A stretch of 64,000 bases of DNA from JAGQSZ01 sp049647585 (lineage in GTDB: Bacteria > Actinomycetota > Acidimicrobiia > Acidimicrobiales > Microtrichaceae): positions 1 to 64,000 of the forward strand of contig JBARXY010000029.1 in the NCBI GenBank assembly GCA_049647585.1, given 5' to 3'. The position numbers and the translations under genes were made by a program. The notes under the pieces were generated by a model that did no database searches, was not told where the DNA came from, and saw only the letters and a list, made by a program, of their open reading frames with translations. This document shows, piece by piece, positions 41,290-49,810 of this stretch (positions within the stretch are counted from its first letter, which is position 1; every line of letters starts with the position of its first letter).

Positions 41290-43536
41290 TCAGGGTTCTA
41301 GCTGGGTGCCGGACTGGCTCAACGGCTGGGCGCTCTCAAGCGCTTCCAGCAGGTGGATCGCAATATCAGCGACCCTGACGTCGGTGTCCTCGACGCCCTG
41401 GGCCTTAACGCCGTCGTCGATCATGATGTAGCAGAACGGACAGGCGGTCGCGATACGTGAAGCCCCGGTCGACAGCAGTTCCTGCGAACGCTCGACATTG
41501 ACCTGCTTGCCGATGTGCTCTTCCATCCACATACGTGCACCGCCGGCGCCGCAGCACATGCTCTTGGTGCCGTTGCGTTCCGCCTCGACGACCTCGATGC
41601 CCTCGAGGGAGCCAAGAACGTTGCGCGGTGCCATGTAGATATCGTTGTGACGTCCCAAGTAGCAGGCGTCGTGGTAGACGATGCGCTCATCGAGGTGCGC
41701 ACCGGTCATGTCCAACTGGCCCGAGTCGATCAGCTGTTCGAGTAGCTGACTGTGGTGGATCACGTCGTAGGTTCCGCCGAGCTGCGGGTACTCATTGCCG
41801 AGTGTGTTGAAGCAGTGCGGGCACTGGGTGATGATCTTGCGGACGCCCATGCTGTCGAGGGTCTCGATGTTTTGCATCGCAAGCATCTGGAAGATGTACT
41901 CGTTGCCGGATCGACGGGCGGGGTCACCGGTGCAGTGCTCGGCGGGACCGAGAATCGAGAAGCTGACGTTCGCACGCTTGAGCAGCTTGGCGATTGCCTG
42001 GGTGACCTTCTGGTTCTTGTCGTCGAATGAACCGGCACAGCCGACCCAGTAGAGGAACTCGGACTCGAGCGGATCGCCGCCGTCGAGGATCGTGATGCCC
42101 TCGAGATCCTTGGCCCAGTCGCCACGCTCGCTGTTGCTCATGCCCCATGGGTTGCCCGCGTTCTCCATGCCACGGAAAGCGGCACCCAATTCGGTGGGGA
42201 AGTCGGACTCCATGAGAGTCAGATAGCGACGCATGTCGAGAATCTTGTCGAGGATCTCGATGTTCACCGGACAGATCTCATCGCAGGCCTTACAGCTCGT
42301 GCAGGACCAGACCTCGTCAGCGGTGATCCGCTCGAACAGCGAGTTCGCCGAGATGACGATTTCCGGAACGGTGCCGATGGGAGGCGAAACGACCGGGGAG
42401 CCGGATGCTGCCATGACCTCACCGGACTTGAGGACAATCTCACGAGGGTCGAGCGGCTTGCCCGTGGCGTGGGCGGGGCAGACCGAAGTGCAACGACCAC
42501 ACATGGTGCAGGCATCGGTGTCGAGTAGCTGCTTCCAGGTGAAGTCTTCGACGACCGACGCTCCGAACGATTCGAGTTCGGTCTCCATCAGGTTTGGCAT
42601 CGCCTTCATTGCACCCTTTGGGCGATCCTTGTCAGATAGGTACATGTTGAGCGGTGAGGTGAACATGTGACGCAGCATCGTGGTGGGAAGAATCACCAGG
42701 AAGGCGACGAAAGTCAGGATGTGGATGATCCACATGGCCTGGTGCCAGCCTGCGAGGTGGTCCATGTTTTCGATCAGTCCCGAAAGCGGGTAGCCGACGA
42801 AGGACCACTTTTCGAAGGCCGGACGACCATCGAGTGCGATGCGGAACATCTCGGTCAGATGGCCCGTGACGCCAATAGCGAACAGCGTTCCGAGGATGAT
42901 TGCGTGTTCAGGCTTGGACTTGATGCGAATGCGATACGGGCGCTGTATGTAGCGACGCACGATCGCCCACACGACACCGGCGAGGAACACCAGCCCTGCG
43001 AGGTCGCCTATGAAGGCGTAGCCCTGGTAGACGCCACCGTGCAGGAACTTGAGCGACTCGGGCAGCTGATGGTTGATCTCGAGCACTGAGGTGACAGCGA
43101 GCAGCACCAGAAAGCCGAAGTAGATCAGCGAGTGCATGATTCCGGCTGCCGGATCCCGCAGCAGGGTCTGCATGTAGAGCCCGGCACGTAGCTTGGCCAT
43201 ACGACGCTTGGCGTTGGCGGGAGTGATGTCACGCTTGTCCGGACCGCCACGCTGCCAGTTGCGGACCCGCCACGAGAACATGACGGCTCCGTAGACGAAC
43301 ATCGCCGGAATGATTGTGTAGAACGCCAGCCTTATCGAGCTCGGAATGTTGTCGAAAACATGCCGCTGGATCTCGCTGTCGTCATGGAACTGGAAGACGG
43401 TCGCGGCAACGCCCGAAGCTGCGACGACTACCGCGATCGCGACTCCGATGAGGATCGCGATTTGATTGGGGCGGAGCCGCTTTGGTCCGGGGACCACGTC
43501 GATGTCGTCTATTTCATGCGTATCGGTGGCGCTCAT
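41290..43536 (-). CDS. etfD: EtfD-like membrane iron-sulfur oxidoreductase
   Basis: 748 aa. Six N-terminal transmembrane helices (for example LAFYTIIPAMFVYGAVMFS and HQAMWIIHILTFVAFLVIL) form a NarI-like cytochrome b domain. Two 4Fe-4S motifs follow (CTMCGRCTSVCP and CTSCKACDEICP), then two cysteine-rich CCG domains (CPHCFNTLGNEYP..., CYLGRHNDIY, MCCGAGGARMWMEE). This is the architecture of mycobacterial EtfD (Rv0338c type), which passes electrons from electron-transfer flavoprotein to menaquinone in fatty acid beta-oxidation. HdrBC-like relatives exist, so the exact partner is inferred. First cistron upstream is a cyclic-nucleotide-binding protein 24 bp away. Confidence 0.85.
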   Translation of the reverse strand: MSATDTHEIDDIDVVPGPKRLRPNQIAILIGVAIAVVVAASGVAATVFQFHDDSEIQRHVFDNIPSSIRLAFYTIIPAMFVYGAVMFSWRVRNWQRGGPDKRDITPANAKRRMAKLRAGLYMQTLLRDPAAGIMHSLIYFGFLVLLAVTSVLEINHQLPESLKFLHGGVYQGYAFIGDLAGLVFLAGVVWAIVRRYIQRPYRIRIKSKPEHAIILGTLFAIGVTGHLTEMFRIALDGRPAFEKWSFVGYPLSGLIENMDHLAGWHQAMWIIHILTFVAFLVILPTTMLRHMFTSPLNMYLSDKDRPKGAMKAMPNLMETELESFGASVVEDFTWKQLLDTDACTMCGRCTSVCPAHATGKPLDPREIVLKSGEVMAASGSPVVSPPIGTVPEIVISANSLFERITADEVWSCTSCKACDEICPVNIEILDKILDMRRYLTLMESDFPTELGAAFRGMENAGNPWGMSNSERGDWAKDLEGITILDGGDPLESEFLYWVGCAGSFDDKNQKVTQAIAKLLKRANVSFSILGPAEHCTGDPARRSGNEYIFQMLAMQNIETLDSMGVRKIITQCPHCFNTLGNEYPQLGGTYDVIHHSQLLEQLIDSGQLDMTGAHLDERIVYHDACYLGRHNDIYMAPRNVLGSLEGIEVVEAERNGTKSMCCGAGGARMWMEEHIGKQVNVERSQELLSTGASRIATACPFCYIMIDDGVKAQGVEDTDVRVADIAIHLLEALESAQPLSQSGTQLEP

Positions 43537-43560
43537 AGCACGATGAACATACCTCGCGGG

Positions 43561-43977
43561 TCAGTGGCTGAGCGATTGCTCCGACTCCCGCAGGCGTTCA
43601 GCCATCGACACCAGCAGCTTGTGGGCGAGTGTCGGGACCTCGTCGAGAACGGCGTTGAAGGCCGGCTTGGACAAAACGAGCAGTTCCATGTCGGTCTCGG
43701 CCCGCACCGTTGCGCTACGGGGACCACCGTCGAGGAGCGACAGTTCTCCGACGTGGTCGCCCGGCCCCAATCGAGCTACCTCGGCCTCGTCCTTGATGAC
43801 GGAAGCGACGCCGGAGAGGATCACGAAAGCCTCACGGCCGACGGAACCCTGGCGGGTCATTTCGTCCCCGGGTTTCAGTGTCACGTGATCGACGGCCTTT
43901 GCGAGCCGCTGCAGATCTCGCTTGGTGCAGGCTGAGAACAATCGAATGGATGCGACCTCATCGACCAGATTCGTCAT
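43561..43977 (-). CDS. Cyclic-nucleotide-binding domain protein
   Basis: 138 aa, a single CNB domain without a DNA-binding helix-turn-helix: VTLKPGDEMTRQGSVGREAFVILSG, then the phosphate-binding cassette GELSLLDGGPRSATVRA with the Arg that contacts the cyclic phosphate, and a C-terminal helix. It should sense cAMP or a similar ligand and act through a partner. I start at MTNLVDEVAS; a longer frame upstream would run into the divergent parA. It is the first gene of the operon with the EtfD-like and pseudo-receiver genes. Confidence 0.85.
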   Translation of the reverse strand: MTNLVDEVASIRLFSACTKRDLQRLAKAVDHVTLKPGDEMTRQGSVGREAFVILSGVASVIKDEAEVARLGPGDHVGELSLLDGGPRSATVRAETDMELLVLSKPAFNAVLDEVPTLAHKLLVSMAERLRESEQSLSH

Positions 43978-44187
43978 GGACTGGACTGTAGGGATTGCGG
44001 TGGGTCTGCGAAGGCAAAAGCATGACAACGTCACCGACGTCACACCTGTGGGGCCCGGGCCCCGCTCGGGGCGGTGCGTCGAGTGTGCGAGGAGTGAAAC
44101 TGTGTTGTTGAATGGCATGTTGTTGAACGACGGCGTCTTGCCACCGGAAGAGATGATCTCTATGCACGAGCATCGGCAGTCCCAGCT

Positions 44188-44928
44188 GTGAGAGTGGCTG
44201 CAGTAGCGGGAGCCAAGGGTGGTGTCGGGAAAACGGCCGCAGCGGTGAACCTTGCGTACCTCGCGTCCGAGACCGGACAGCGGACACTGCTCTGGGACCT
44301 CGACCCTCAGGGCGCGGCGACCCATTGCTATCGCGCGAAGGCGCGGGTCAAGGGTGGAGCAACCCGACTACTGGGTGGCAAACGCGACCTGCGCTCCTTC
44401 ATCCGACACACGGATTACCCGAACCTAGATCTGTTGCCTTCGGACCCGTCCTTCCGGGTGGCGGACACCGTGTTGTCCACCAGGCGTTGGCCCGAGCGGG
44501 TGATCCGGAAGCTGCTTCGTCCCCTGGAATCGACCTATGACCTGGTGATACTCGACTGCGCTCCGGGGCTTGGGATAGTGACTGAGTCGGTGATAGCCGC
44601 GTCGGATCTGATCATCGCCCCTGTCATACCTGCACCGCTGGCGGTGCGGAGTCTCGAACAGCTTGAGGAGTTCCTGGACGAATACCGCTCAGGTCTTCCG
44701 CTGCTCGCGTTCCTGTCGATGCTCGATGAACGCAAAGTGTTGCATCGTCAAATGGTTAATCAGATCAAGGCTGATTCCAGGTTTGCGCTCTCCGCAGTTC
44801 CGACGTCCTCGTCGGTGGAACGGATGGGGATGGAACAGGTGCCTGCAGTCGTGGCTTCGCCAAACAATCTGGCGGCGGTCTCATACCGCCGGCTCTGGGC
44901 AGAAATTTCCGAGCGCCTCGGCCTCTGA
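44188..44928 (+). CDS. ParA/MinD-family ATPase (orphan)
   Basis: 246 aa with the deviant Walker A motif AGAKGGVGKTAAAVNLA at the N-terminus, WDLDPQGAATH, and Walker B region YDLVILDCAPGLGIVTESVIAASD. The ending SVERMGMEQVPAVVASPNNLAA is typical of ParA. No parB, parS-like site or plasmid gene is nearby, so it is an orphan that probably positions some cargo in the cell. GTG start. It is divergent from the CNB gene, and a perfect 14-bp palindrome GGGGCCCGGGCCCC (44050-44063) lies between them. Confidence 0.85.
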   Translation: MRVAAVAGAKGGVGKTAAAVNLAYLASETGQRTLLWDLDPQGAATHCYRAKARVKGGATRLLGGKRDLRSFIRHTDYPNLDLLPSDPSFRVADTVLSTRRWPERVIRKLLRPLESTYDLVILDCAPGLGIVTESVIAASDLIIAPVIPAPLAVRSLEQLEEFLDEYRSGLPLLAFLSMLDERKVLHRQMVNQIKADSRFALSAVPTSSSVERMGMEQVPAVVASPNNLAAVSYRRLWAEISERLGL

Positions 44929-44959
44929 GACACCTACTGAGGCCACACGACCGTCGGAC

Positions 44960-45721
44960 TCAACCGCCGCTTGCCTGCTTGGCGACGGCCTCGGCGCGAG
45001 CGCGCACGGTGTCGGTGTCGAGCAGATAACGGTCCTCGACCGACTTGGCCTCGGCCGGTCGGAATGAATCGTCAAGTTCGTAACGCAATGGCACCCCGGT
45101 CGGAATGTTGAGCCCGGTGATCTCGTCGTCGGAGATCCCGTCGAGATGCTTGACCAGCGCCCGCAATGAGTTGCCGTGGGCCACCACGAGCACCTGCTTG
45201 CCGGCCTGTAGGTCGGGGACGATCGAGTCGAACCAGTAGGGCAGCATCCGGTCGACGACATCGGCGAGGCACTCCGATTGCGGGATCAACTCTGGAGGCA
45301 GATCTGCGTATCGGACATCGGAGTTGGGATTGAACCGGTTGTCCGGCGAGATCGGTGGCGGGGGGACGTCGTAGCTTCGGCGCCAGACGTGGACCTTGTC
45401 GGCTCCGTACTTGGCGGTGGTCTCGGCCTTGTTGGCACCTGTCAGGTCGCCGTAATGGCGCTCGTTGAGGCGCCAGCTCCTACGCACTGGAATCCAGAGG
45501 CGTCCGATCCCGTCGAGTGCCAAGTTGGCGGTGCGTATCGCCCTCACCTGCAGAGACGTGTGCAACACGTCGGGGGCAAACGATGCGTCGGCCATCATCT
45601 GGGCCGCGGCGCCGGCCTCGGCGACTCCCGCCTCTGTCAGGTCACAGTCGTACCAGCCGGTGAACAGGTTCAGCTTGTTCCACTCGCTCTCACCGTGGCG
45701 GAGCAGGACGAGTTGATGCAC
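44960..45721 (-). CDS. gpmA: 2,3-bisphosphoglycerate-dependent phosphoglycerate mutase
   Basis: Glycolytic/gluconeogenic enzyme interconverting 3- and 2-phosphoglycerate, 253 aa. The phosphohistidine motif LLRHGESEWN is near the N-terminus, then GWYDCDLTEAG, LNERHYGDLTGANKAET, VWRRSYDVPPPP and VVAHGNSLRAL with the second catalytic His. I choose the GTG giving VHQLVLLRHGE, because GGGAGG lies 4 nt upstream; longer frames to the left have no ribosome site. It is divergent from the GT2 gene. Confidence 0.95.
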   Translation of the reverse strand: MHQLVLLRHGESEWNKLNLFTGWYDCDLTEAGVAEAGAAAQMMADASFAPDVLHTSLQVRAIRTANLALDGIGRLWIPVRRSWRLNERHYGDLTGANKAETTAKYGADKVHVWRRSYDVPPPPISPDNRFNPNSDVRYADLPPELIPQSECLADVVDRMLPYWFDSIVPDLQAGKQVLVVAHGNSLRALVKHLDGISDDEITGLNIPTGVPLRYELDDSFRPAEAKSVEDRYLLDTDTVRARAEAVAKQASGG

Positions 45722-45825
45722 GGGGCCTCCCAGATAGGTGGCCAAGATCGTGCACCAGTTGGACCTGCAAAGACCAACGGTGGCTAGGGAAAGCCGTCGG
45801 GGATCATGGCCGTACACTTCCGGAC

Positions 45826-46878
45826 ATGCGGGTGTCGGTGGTCATTCCATGCTTTAACTCACTTGAGTTTCTTCCCGAGACGCTCGACTCGGTCCTCGAT
45901 CAGGACCTGCCGGAATCATTGATCGGCAACTACGAGGTTGTCCTGGTCGACGACGGTGGGTCAGACAATCTCGAGAAGTGGCTCGACGGTTGGCTCAAGG
46001 AACGGCTCGACCGGCGGCCATCGTCGCCGAGCGAAGTAGACGTCCGGGTCGTTCGCCAGGAGAACGCCGGAGTTTCCGCGGCGCGGAACCTGGGCATCGA
46101 GTCGGCCCGGGGCGACTTGATCGCGTTCTGTGACTCGGATGACCTCTGGACCCCGACCACCGCGCGGAACCTCGCCGCATGCTTTGAAGATGTGACGGCG
46201 GAGATCGGCTTTGCCTACGGCTGGTACGACGTCATCGACTCCGCGGGTGAACCAAACGGCCGGGTCATCCGCTCCGACGCCTCCGGCGATGCATGGGACT
46301 ATCTGGTGACCCGTAACCCGATCTCGGCGTCCGGGGTAATGGTCCGTCGCGAGGCGTTCGAGGACGTCGGCACCTTCGCGGTCAATCGCGACCGGTTCCG
46401 GATCGACGTCGAGGACTGGGAGATGTGGATCCGCCTCGCGGCAAGGTGGAAGGTCGGGCTGGTCCCGGAAGTTGTGACGCGCCACCGGCGACACGATTCG
46501 AATTCGTCGAGCGATGTCGATTCGCTCGAAGCCGCCTACGAGAACCTGCTCGACGTCGTGTTCGCCGACGTCACTCCTGAACGAGCGGCCCTGCGCCCGA
46601 TTGCCACGGCCCGAACCCAAATGATCCTGGCGTGGCAGTCCCTCAACGACCAGGAGAACCCCAAGAAGGCGCTGACCCACTTGGCGAGGGCCTACCGCTC
46701 CGCTCCCGAGTTGCGGCGCACATTCGAGTATTGGCGTCTGCGCATCGCAGCGACCGGGCTCCGGCTGACGGGTCCGTTCGGATATGCGGCGCTTCGTCGG
46801 GCCAACTGGATCGTCAGGCGTTTCGTGAACCTGCTTCCCCTGGCGCGGTTCCGCCGCGACGGTTCGTTCGTTCCCTGA
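45826..46878 (+). CDS. Family 2 glycosyltransferase
   Basis: 350 aa. N-terminal GT-A fold: VSVVIPCFNSLEFLPETLDSVLDQD, EVVLVDDGGSDN, NAGVSAARNLGIESARGDLIAFCDSDDLW with the metal-binding DSDD. The acceptor region includes RIDVEDWEMWIRLAARWK. The C-terminal 100 residues are helical and basic, ending in two possible amphipathic or membrane helices. It probably adds a sugar to a cell-envelope glycan. It is isolated from the envelope genes at 55-59 kb. The downstream spacer has TGA-containing tandem repeats. Confidence 0.9.
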   Translation: MRVSVVIPCFNSLEFLPETLDSVLDQDLPESLIGNYEVVLVDDGGSDNLEKWLDGWLKERLDRRPSSPSEVDVRVVRQENAGVSAARNLGIESARGDLIAFCDSDDLWTPTTARNLAACFEDVTAEIGFAYGWYDVIDSAGEPNGRVIRSDASGDAWDYLVTRNPISASGVMVRREAFEDVGTFAVNRDRFRIDVEDWEMWIRLAARWKVGLVPEVVTRHRRHDSNSSSDVDSLEAAYENLLDVVFADVTPERAALRPIATARTQMILAWQSLNDQENPKKALTHLARAYRSAPELRRTFEYWRLRIAATGLRLTGPFGYAALRRANWIVRRFVNLLPLARFRRDGSFVP

Positions 46879-46934
46879 TGCAGGGCCCGGCGTCCCCTGA
46901 GGAAGCCCGTCCGCTCTGAGAAGGCCCGGCGTCC

Positions 46935-46972
46935 CACTGAGGGAGCTGGCCGCCACTGAGGGAGCTGGCCGT
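46935..46972. repeat. 2 x 19-bp tandem duplication downstream of the GT2 gene
   Basis: CACTGAGGGAGCTGGCCG(C/T) at 46935-46953 and 46954-46972, one mismatch. An older related pair (GGCCCGGCGTCCC followed by CTGAG) lies at about 46884 and 46923. All copies contain TGA. Confidence 0.93.
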
Positions 46973-47052
46973 CCCTCAAAGCTGGCGAAAGTGTCGTCAG
47001 CGGCTGCCCGTTCAGAAGGCCGCTCTCAGTAAAGTGATCGGAGAGCAACAAA

Positions 47053-47073
47053 GTTGATGGTCAACCACTCAAG
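47053..47073 (+). promoter_or_regulatory. HAIR-like HspR operator upstream of dnaK
   Basis: GTTGATG, 7 nt, ACTCAAG. The known HspR consensus (HAIR) is CTTGAGT, 7 nt, ACTCAAG: the right half is perfect and the left keeps TTGA. The clpB gene has the same arrangement with the same flanking ACAAAGTTGATGG. Confidence 0.75.
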
Positions 47074-47127
47074 TTTGTTGTACATTATGCAAGTGCTCTC
47101 GTGGACTTCTGCGTGAACACCTCTAGA

Positions 47128-47153
47128 CTTGAGGATTCGGGCGCCGATTCAAG
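47128..47153 (+). promoter_or_regulatory. Second pair of HspR-type half-sites
   Basis: CTTGAGG, 12 nt, ATTCAAG. The halves match the HAIR core but the spacer is 12 rather than 7, so it may be an accessory or degenerate site. Confidence 0.4.
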
Positions 47154-47281
47154 TACTCCGGCCCCGAGTCAGCGGTTTCGAGATGAGCCCCCCTCATCGC
47201 AGATCCGAAGAACTCAACACTTGAGAATCATCCAAACCTGAAAATCAGTGGACCGTGGGTCCTGAAGAGGAGTGTGGCGAA

Positions 47282-49111
47282 ATGGCGAAGGCCGTCGGAA
47301 TTGACCTTGGAACAACCAACTCGGTGGTCAGCGTTCTCGAGGCCGGGGATGCAGTTGTCATTCCCAACGCAGAGGGTGCCCGAACCACCCCATCGGTAGT
47401 TGCTTTCGGCAAGGATGGCGAGGTCCTCGTCGGTGAGGTCGCCAAGCGTCAGGCGGTCACCAACGCTGATCGGACGATCCGCTCGGTGAAGCGCCACATG
47501 GGCACGAACTGGACCGTCGACATCGACGGCAAGAAGTACACCCCGCAGGAGATCTCAGCCCGCACCCTGATGAAGCTGAAGAGGGATGCCGAGGCCTACC
47601 TCGGCGACAGCGTCACCCAGGCCGTCATCACGGTGCCCGCCTACTTCGACGATGCCCAGCGCACGGCGACCAAGGAAGCAGGCCAGATTGCCGGTCTGGA
47701 AGTTCTACGAATCATCAACGAGCCCACAGCAGCGGCTCTCGCCTACGGCATGGACAAAGAGGCCGAGGACCAGACCATTCTGGTATTCGACCTCGGTGGT
47801 GGAACGTTCGACGTTTCCGTGCTGGAAATCGGCGACGGAGTATTCGAGGTCAAGTCGACGCACGGCGACACCAGCTTGGGCGGCGACGACTGGGACCAGA
47901 GGGTCATCAATTGGCTCGTCGATTCCTTCAAGGGCGACCACGGCGTCGACCTGAGCAAGGACAAGATGGCAACCCAGCGTCTGCGTGAGGCGGCCGAGAA
48001 GGCCAAGATCGAACTGTCCCAGGTCGGCCAGACCCAGATCAACCTGCCATTCATCACGGCCACCGATGCTGGTCCTCTGCACCTGGATTACACACTCGCC
48101 AGGGCCAAGTTCCAGGAGCTCACCGAAGACCTGCTGCAGCGATGCAAGGTCGCCTTCGACCATGCCGTCAAGGACGCCGGGCTGACCACCAGCCAGGTCG
48201 ATCACGTCATCCTCGTCGGTGGCTCCACCCGCATGCCCGCGGTTCAGGACCTCGTCCGTGACCTCACCGGATCCGACCCCCACAAGGGCGTCAACCCCGA
48301 CGAGGTTGTCGCGATGGGTGCTGCGATCCAGGCCGGAGTCCTCAAGGGCGACGTCAAGGACGTCCTCCTTCTGGACGTGACCCCACTGTCCCTGGGCATC
48401 GAGACCAAGGGTGGTGTCATGACCAAGCTGATCGAGCGCAACACCACCATCCCGACCCGCAGGACCGAGGTGTTCACAACCGCCGAGGACAATCAGCCCT
48501 CGGTAGAGATCCACGTCCTCCAGGGTGAACGCGAGATGGCGGACTTCAACAAGACCCTGGGCAAGTTCCAGCTGGTCGACCTTCCTCCAGCTCCGCGTGG
48601 CGTCCCACAGATCGAGGTCACCTTCGACATCGACGCCAACGGAATCGTCAACGTCCACGCCAAGGACCGGGCTACCTCCAAGGAACAGTCGATTACCATC
48701 ACCGGCCAGTCCTCGTTGTCGAAGGACCAGATCGACCAGATGGTTCGCGATGCTGAATCCCACGCCGACGAGGATCGCTCGCGGCGGGAAGAGGCAGACG
48801 CACGGAACCGTGCCGAGACACTCGTCTACCAGACCGAGAAGGTTGTCAACGAGCAGGGTGAAAAGGTTCCCGCCGATCAGAAGTCATCGGTTGAGTCGGC
48901 AATCGTTGAAGTGCGTAACGCCCTGAACGGCACCGATGTGGCAGCCATCAACACCGCCACAGAGGCGCTCATGACCGCCAGCCAGCAGATGTCACAGTCG
49001 CTCTACGAGCAGGCCTCAACCACGGCCGAGTCTGACCAGGGCGCATCCGACGGTGCTGCCAGCTCGGATGAGGATGTCGTCGACGCCGAGATCATCGAGG
49101 AGGAGCAGTGA
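47282..49111 (+). CDS. dnaK: Chaperone protein DnaK (Hsp70)
   Basis: 609 aa ATP-driven folding chaperone. The signature AVGIDLGTTNSVVSVLEAGD is at the N-terminus, then VFDLGGGTFDVSVLEIGDGVFEV, VILVGGSTRMPAVQDLV and the substrate domain starting DVLLLDVTPLSLGIETKGGVMTKLIERNTTIP. The acidic end (DEDVVDAEIIEEEQ) carries the EEVD-like C-terminal tail variant. I start at MAKAVGID. It heads the operon dnaK-grpE-dnaJ-hspR, the classic actinobacterial arrangement, with an HspR operator 210 bp upstream. Its stop overlaps grpE. Confidence 0.98.
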   Translation: MAKAVGIDLGTTNSVVSVLEAGDAVVIPNAEGARTTPSVVAFGKDGEVLVGEVAKRQAVTNADRTIRSVKRHMGTNWTVDIDGKKYTPQEISARTLMKLKRDAEAYLGDSVTQAVITVPAYFDDAQRTATKEAGQIAGLEVLRIINEPTAAALAYGMDKEAEDQTILVFDLGGGTFDVSVLEIGDGVFEVKSTHGDTSLGGDDWDQRVINWLVDSFKGDHGVDLSKDKMATQRLREAAEKAKIELSQVGQTQINLPFITATDAGPLHLDYTLARAKFQELTEDLLQRCKVAFDHAVKDAGLTTSQVDHVILVGGSTRMPAVQDLVRDLTGSDPHKGVNPDEVVAMGAAIQAGVLKGDVKDVLLLDVTPLSLGIETKGGVMTKLIERNTTIPTRRTEVFTTAEDNQPSVEIHVLQGEREMADFNKTLGKFQLVDLPPAPRGVPQIEVTFDIDANGIVNVHAKDRATSKEQSITITGQSSLSKDQIDQMVRDAESHADEDRSRREEADARNRAETLVYQTEKVVNEQGEKVPADQKSSVESAIVEVRNALNGTDVAAINTATEALMTASQQMSQSLYEQASTTAESDQGASDGAASSDEDVVDAEIIEEEQ

Positions 49112-49686
49112 CCGACGAGACTCCGTCGGCCGAATCGTCGTCCGGGGAAGCCGCGGGCTCGTTGGACTCTGATCTCGGCGGTCAGGCAGACAAGGCCGAC
49201 CAGACCGCCGAGGACCGGATCGATGTCACCGATGATGGCGCCATCGACGGCGATCTCGTCGAGATGGTCGAAGTTGGTGTCCGTCTCCAGAAGGAGCGCG
49301 ACGAATACCTGGACCTTGCCCGCAGGGTCCAGGCCGACTTCGAGAATTACAAACGACGGGTCGAGGTCCAGAAGGTGGAACAGCGTGAACGTGCCGCCGA
49401 AGGACTCGCTGCCGAACTCCTTCCCGTGCTCGACGCGGGTGAGGCTGCTTCGGCCCAGGGTCTGGAAGATGCAACGGCCCTGTACTCGCAGTTGTTGGTG
49501 ACACTCGAAAAGCATGGGCTCGAGAAGGTCAACTCATCAGGAGTTGAGTTCGATCCCAATGTCCACGAAGCGGTGATCCACGAAGAGGGCGACAGTGACA
49601 GCCCGATAGTGGAGGAAGTGCTCCGCACCGGCTATCTATGGAATGCCCGGGTCATTCGCCCGGCAATGGTCAAGGTGCGCGGCTAG
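49108..49686 (+). CDS. grpE: Nucleotide exchange factor GrpE
   Basis: 192 aa. An acidic disordered N-terminus of about 45 residues precedes the long coiled coil (VEVGVRLQKERDEYLDLARR, VQADFENYKRRVEVQKVEQR). The C-terminal beta domain includes EFDPNVHEAVIHEEG and EEVLRTGYLWNARVIRPAMVKV. It releases ADP from DnaK. It starts with a GTG overlapping the dnaK stop (GTGA). Confidence 0.97.
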   Translation: MTDETPSAESSSGEAAGSLDSDLGGQADKADQTAEDRIDVTDDGAIDGDLVEMVEVGVRLQKERDEYLDLARRVQADFENYKRRVEVQKVEQRERAAEGLAAELLPVLDAGEAASAQGLEDATALYSQLLVTLEKHGLEKVNSSGVEFDPNVHEAVIHEEGDSDSPIVEEVLRTGYLWNARVIRPAMVKVRG

Positions 49687-49810
49687 TTCTGAAGTCAACG
49701 GCCCGGAACCCACGCCGGGCCCTGAAGTAGCAGGTCCGTTCCGTCGGGCCGGCGGGTTGCACTCGTCGGCCCGACGGGCGGGGTTGAAGATCGAAGAGAG
49801 CAGGTTTCGC

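Larger units (their letters stand above)
46879..47281. other. 403-bp spacer: repeats, then the dnaK control region
   Basis: The first ~100 bp hold short tandem repeats next to the GT2 stop. The rest is the dnaK promoter region: a HAIR-like operator at 47053-47073, a TACATT hexamer at 47081, and further CTTGAG/CAAG half-sites at 47128-47153 and around 47212-47225. I see no gene in it. Confidence 0.7.

Noticed and set aside
47705..48763. 352-residue minus-strand frame opposite dnaK
   Set aside because: Long antisense frames to dnaK are a well-known artefact of codon bias; no domain seen.
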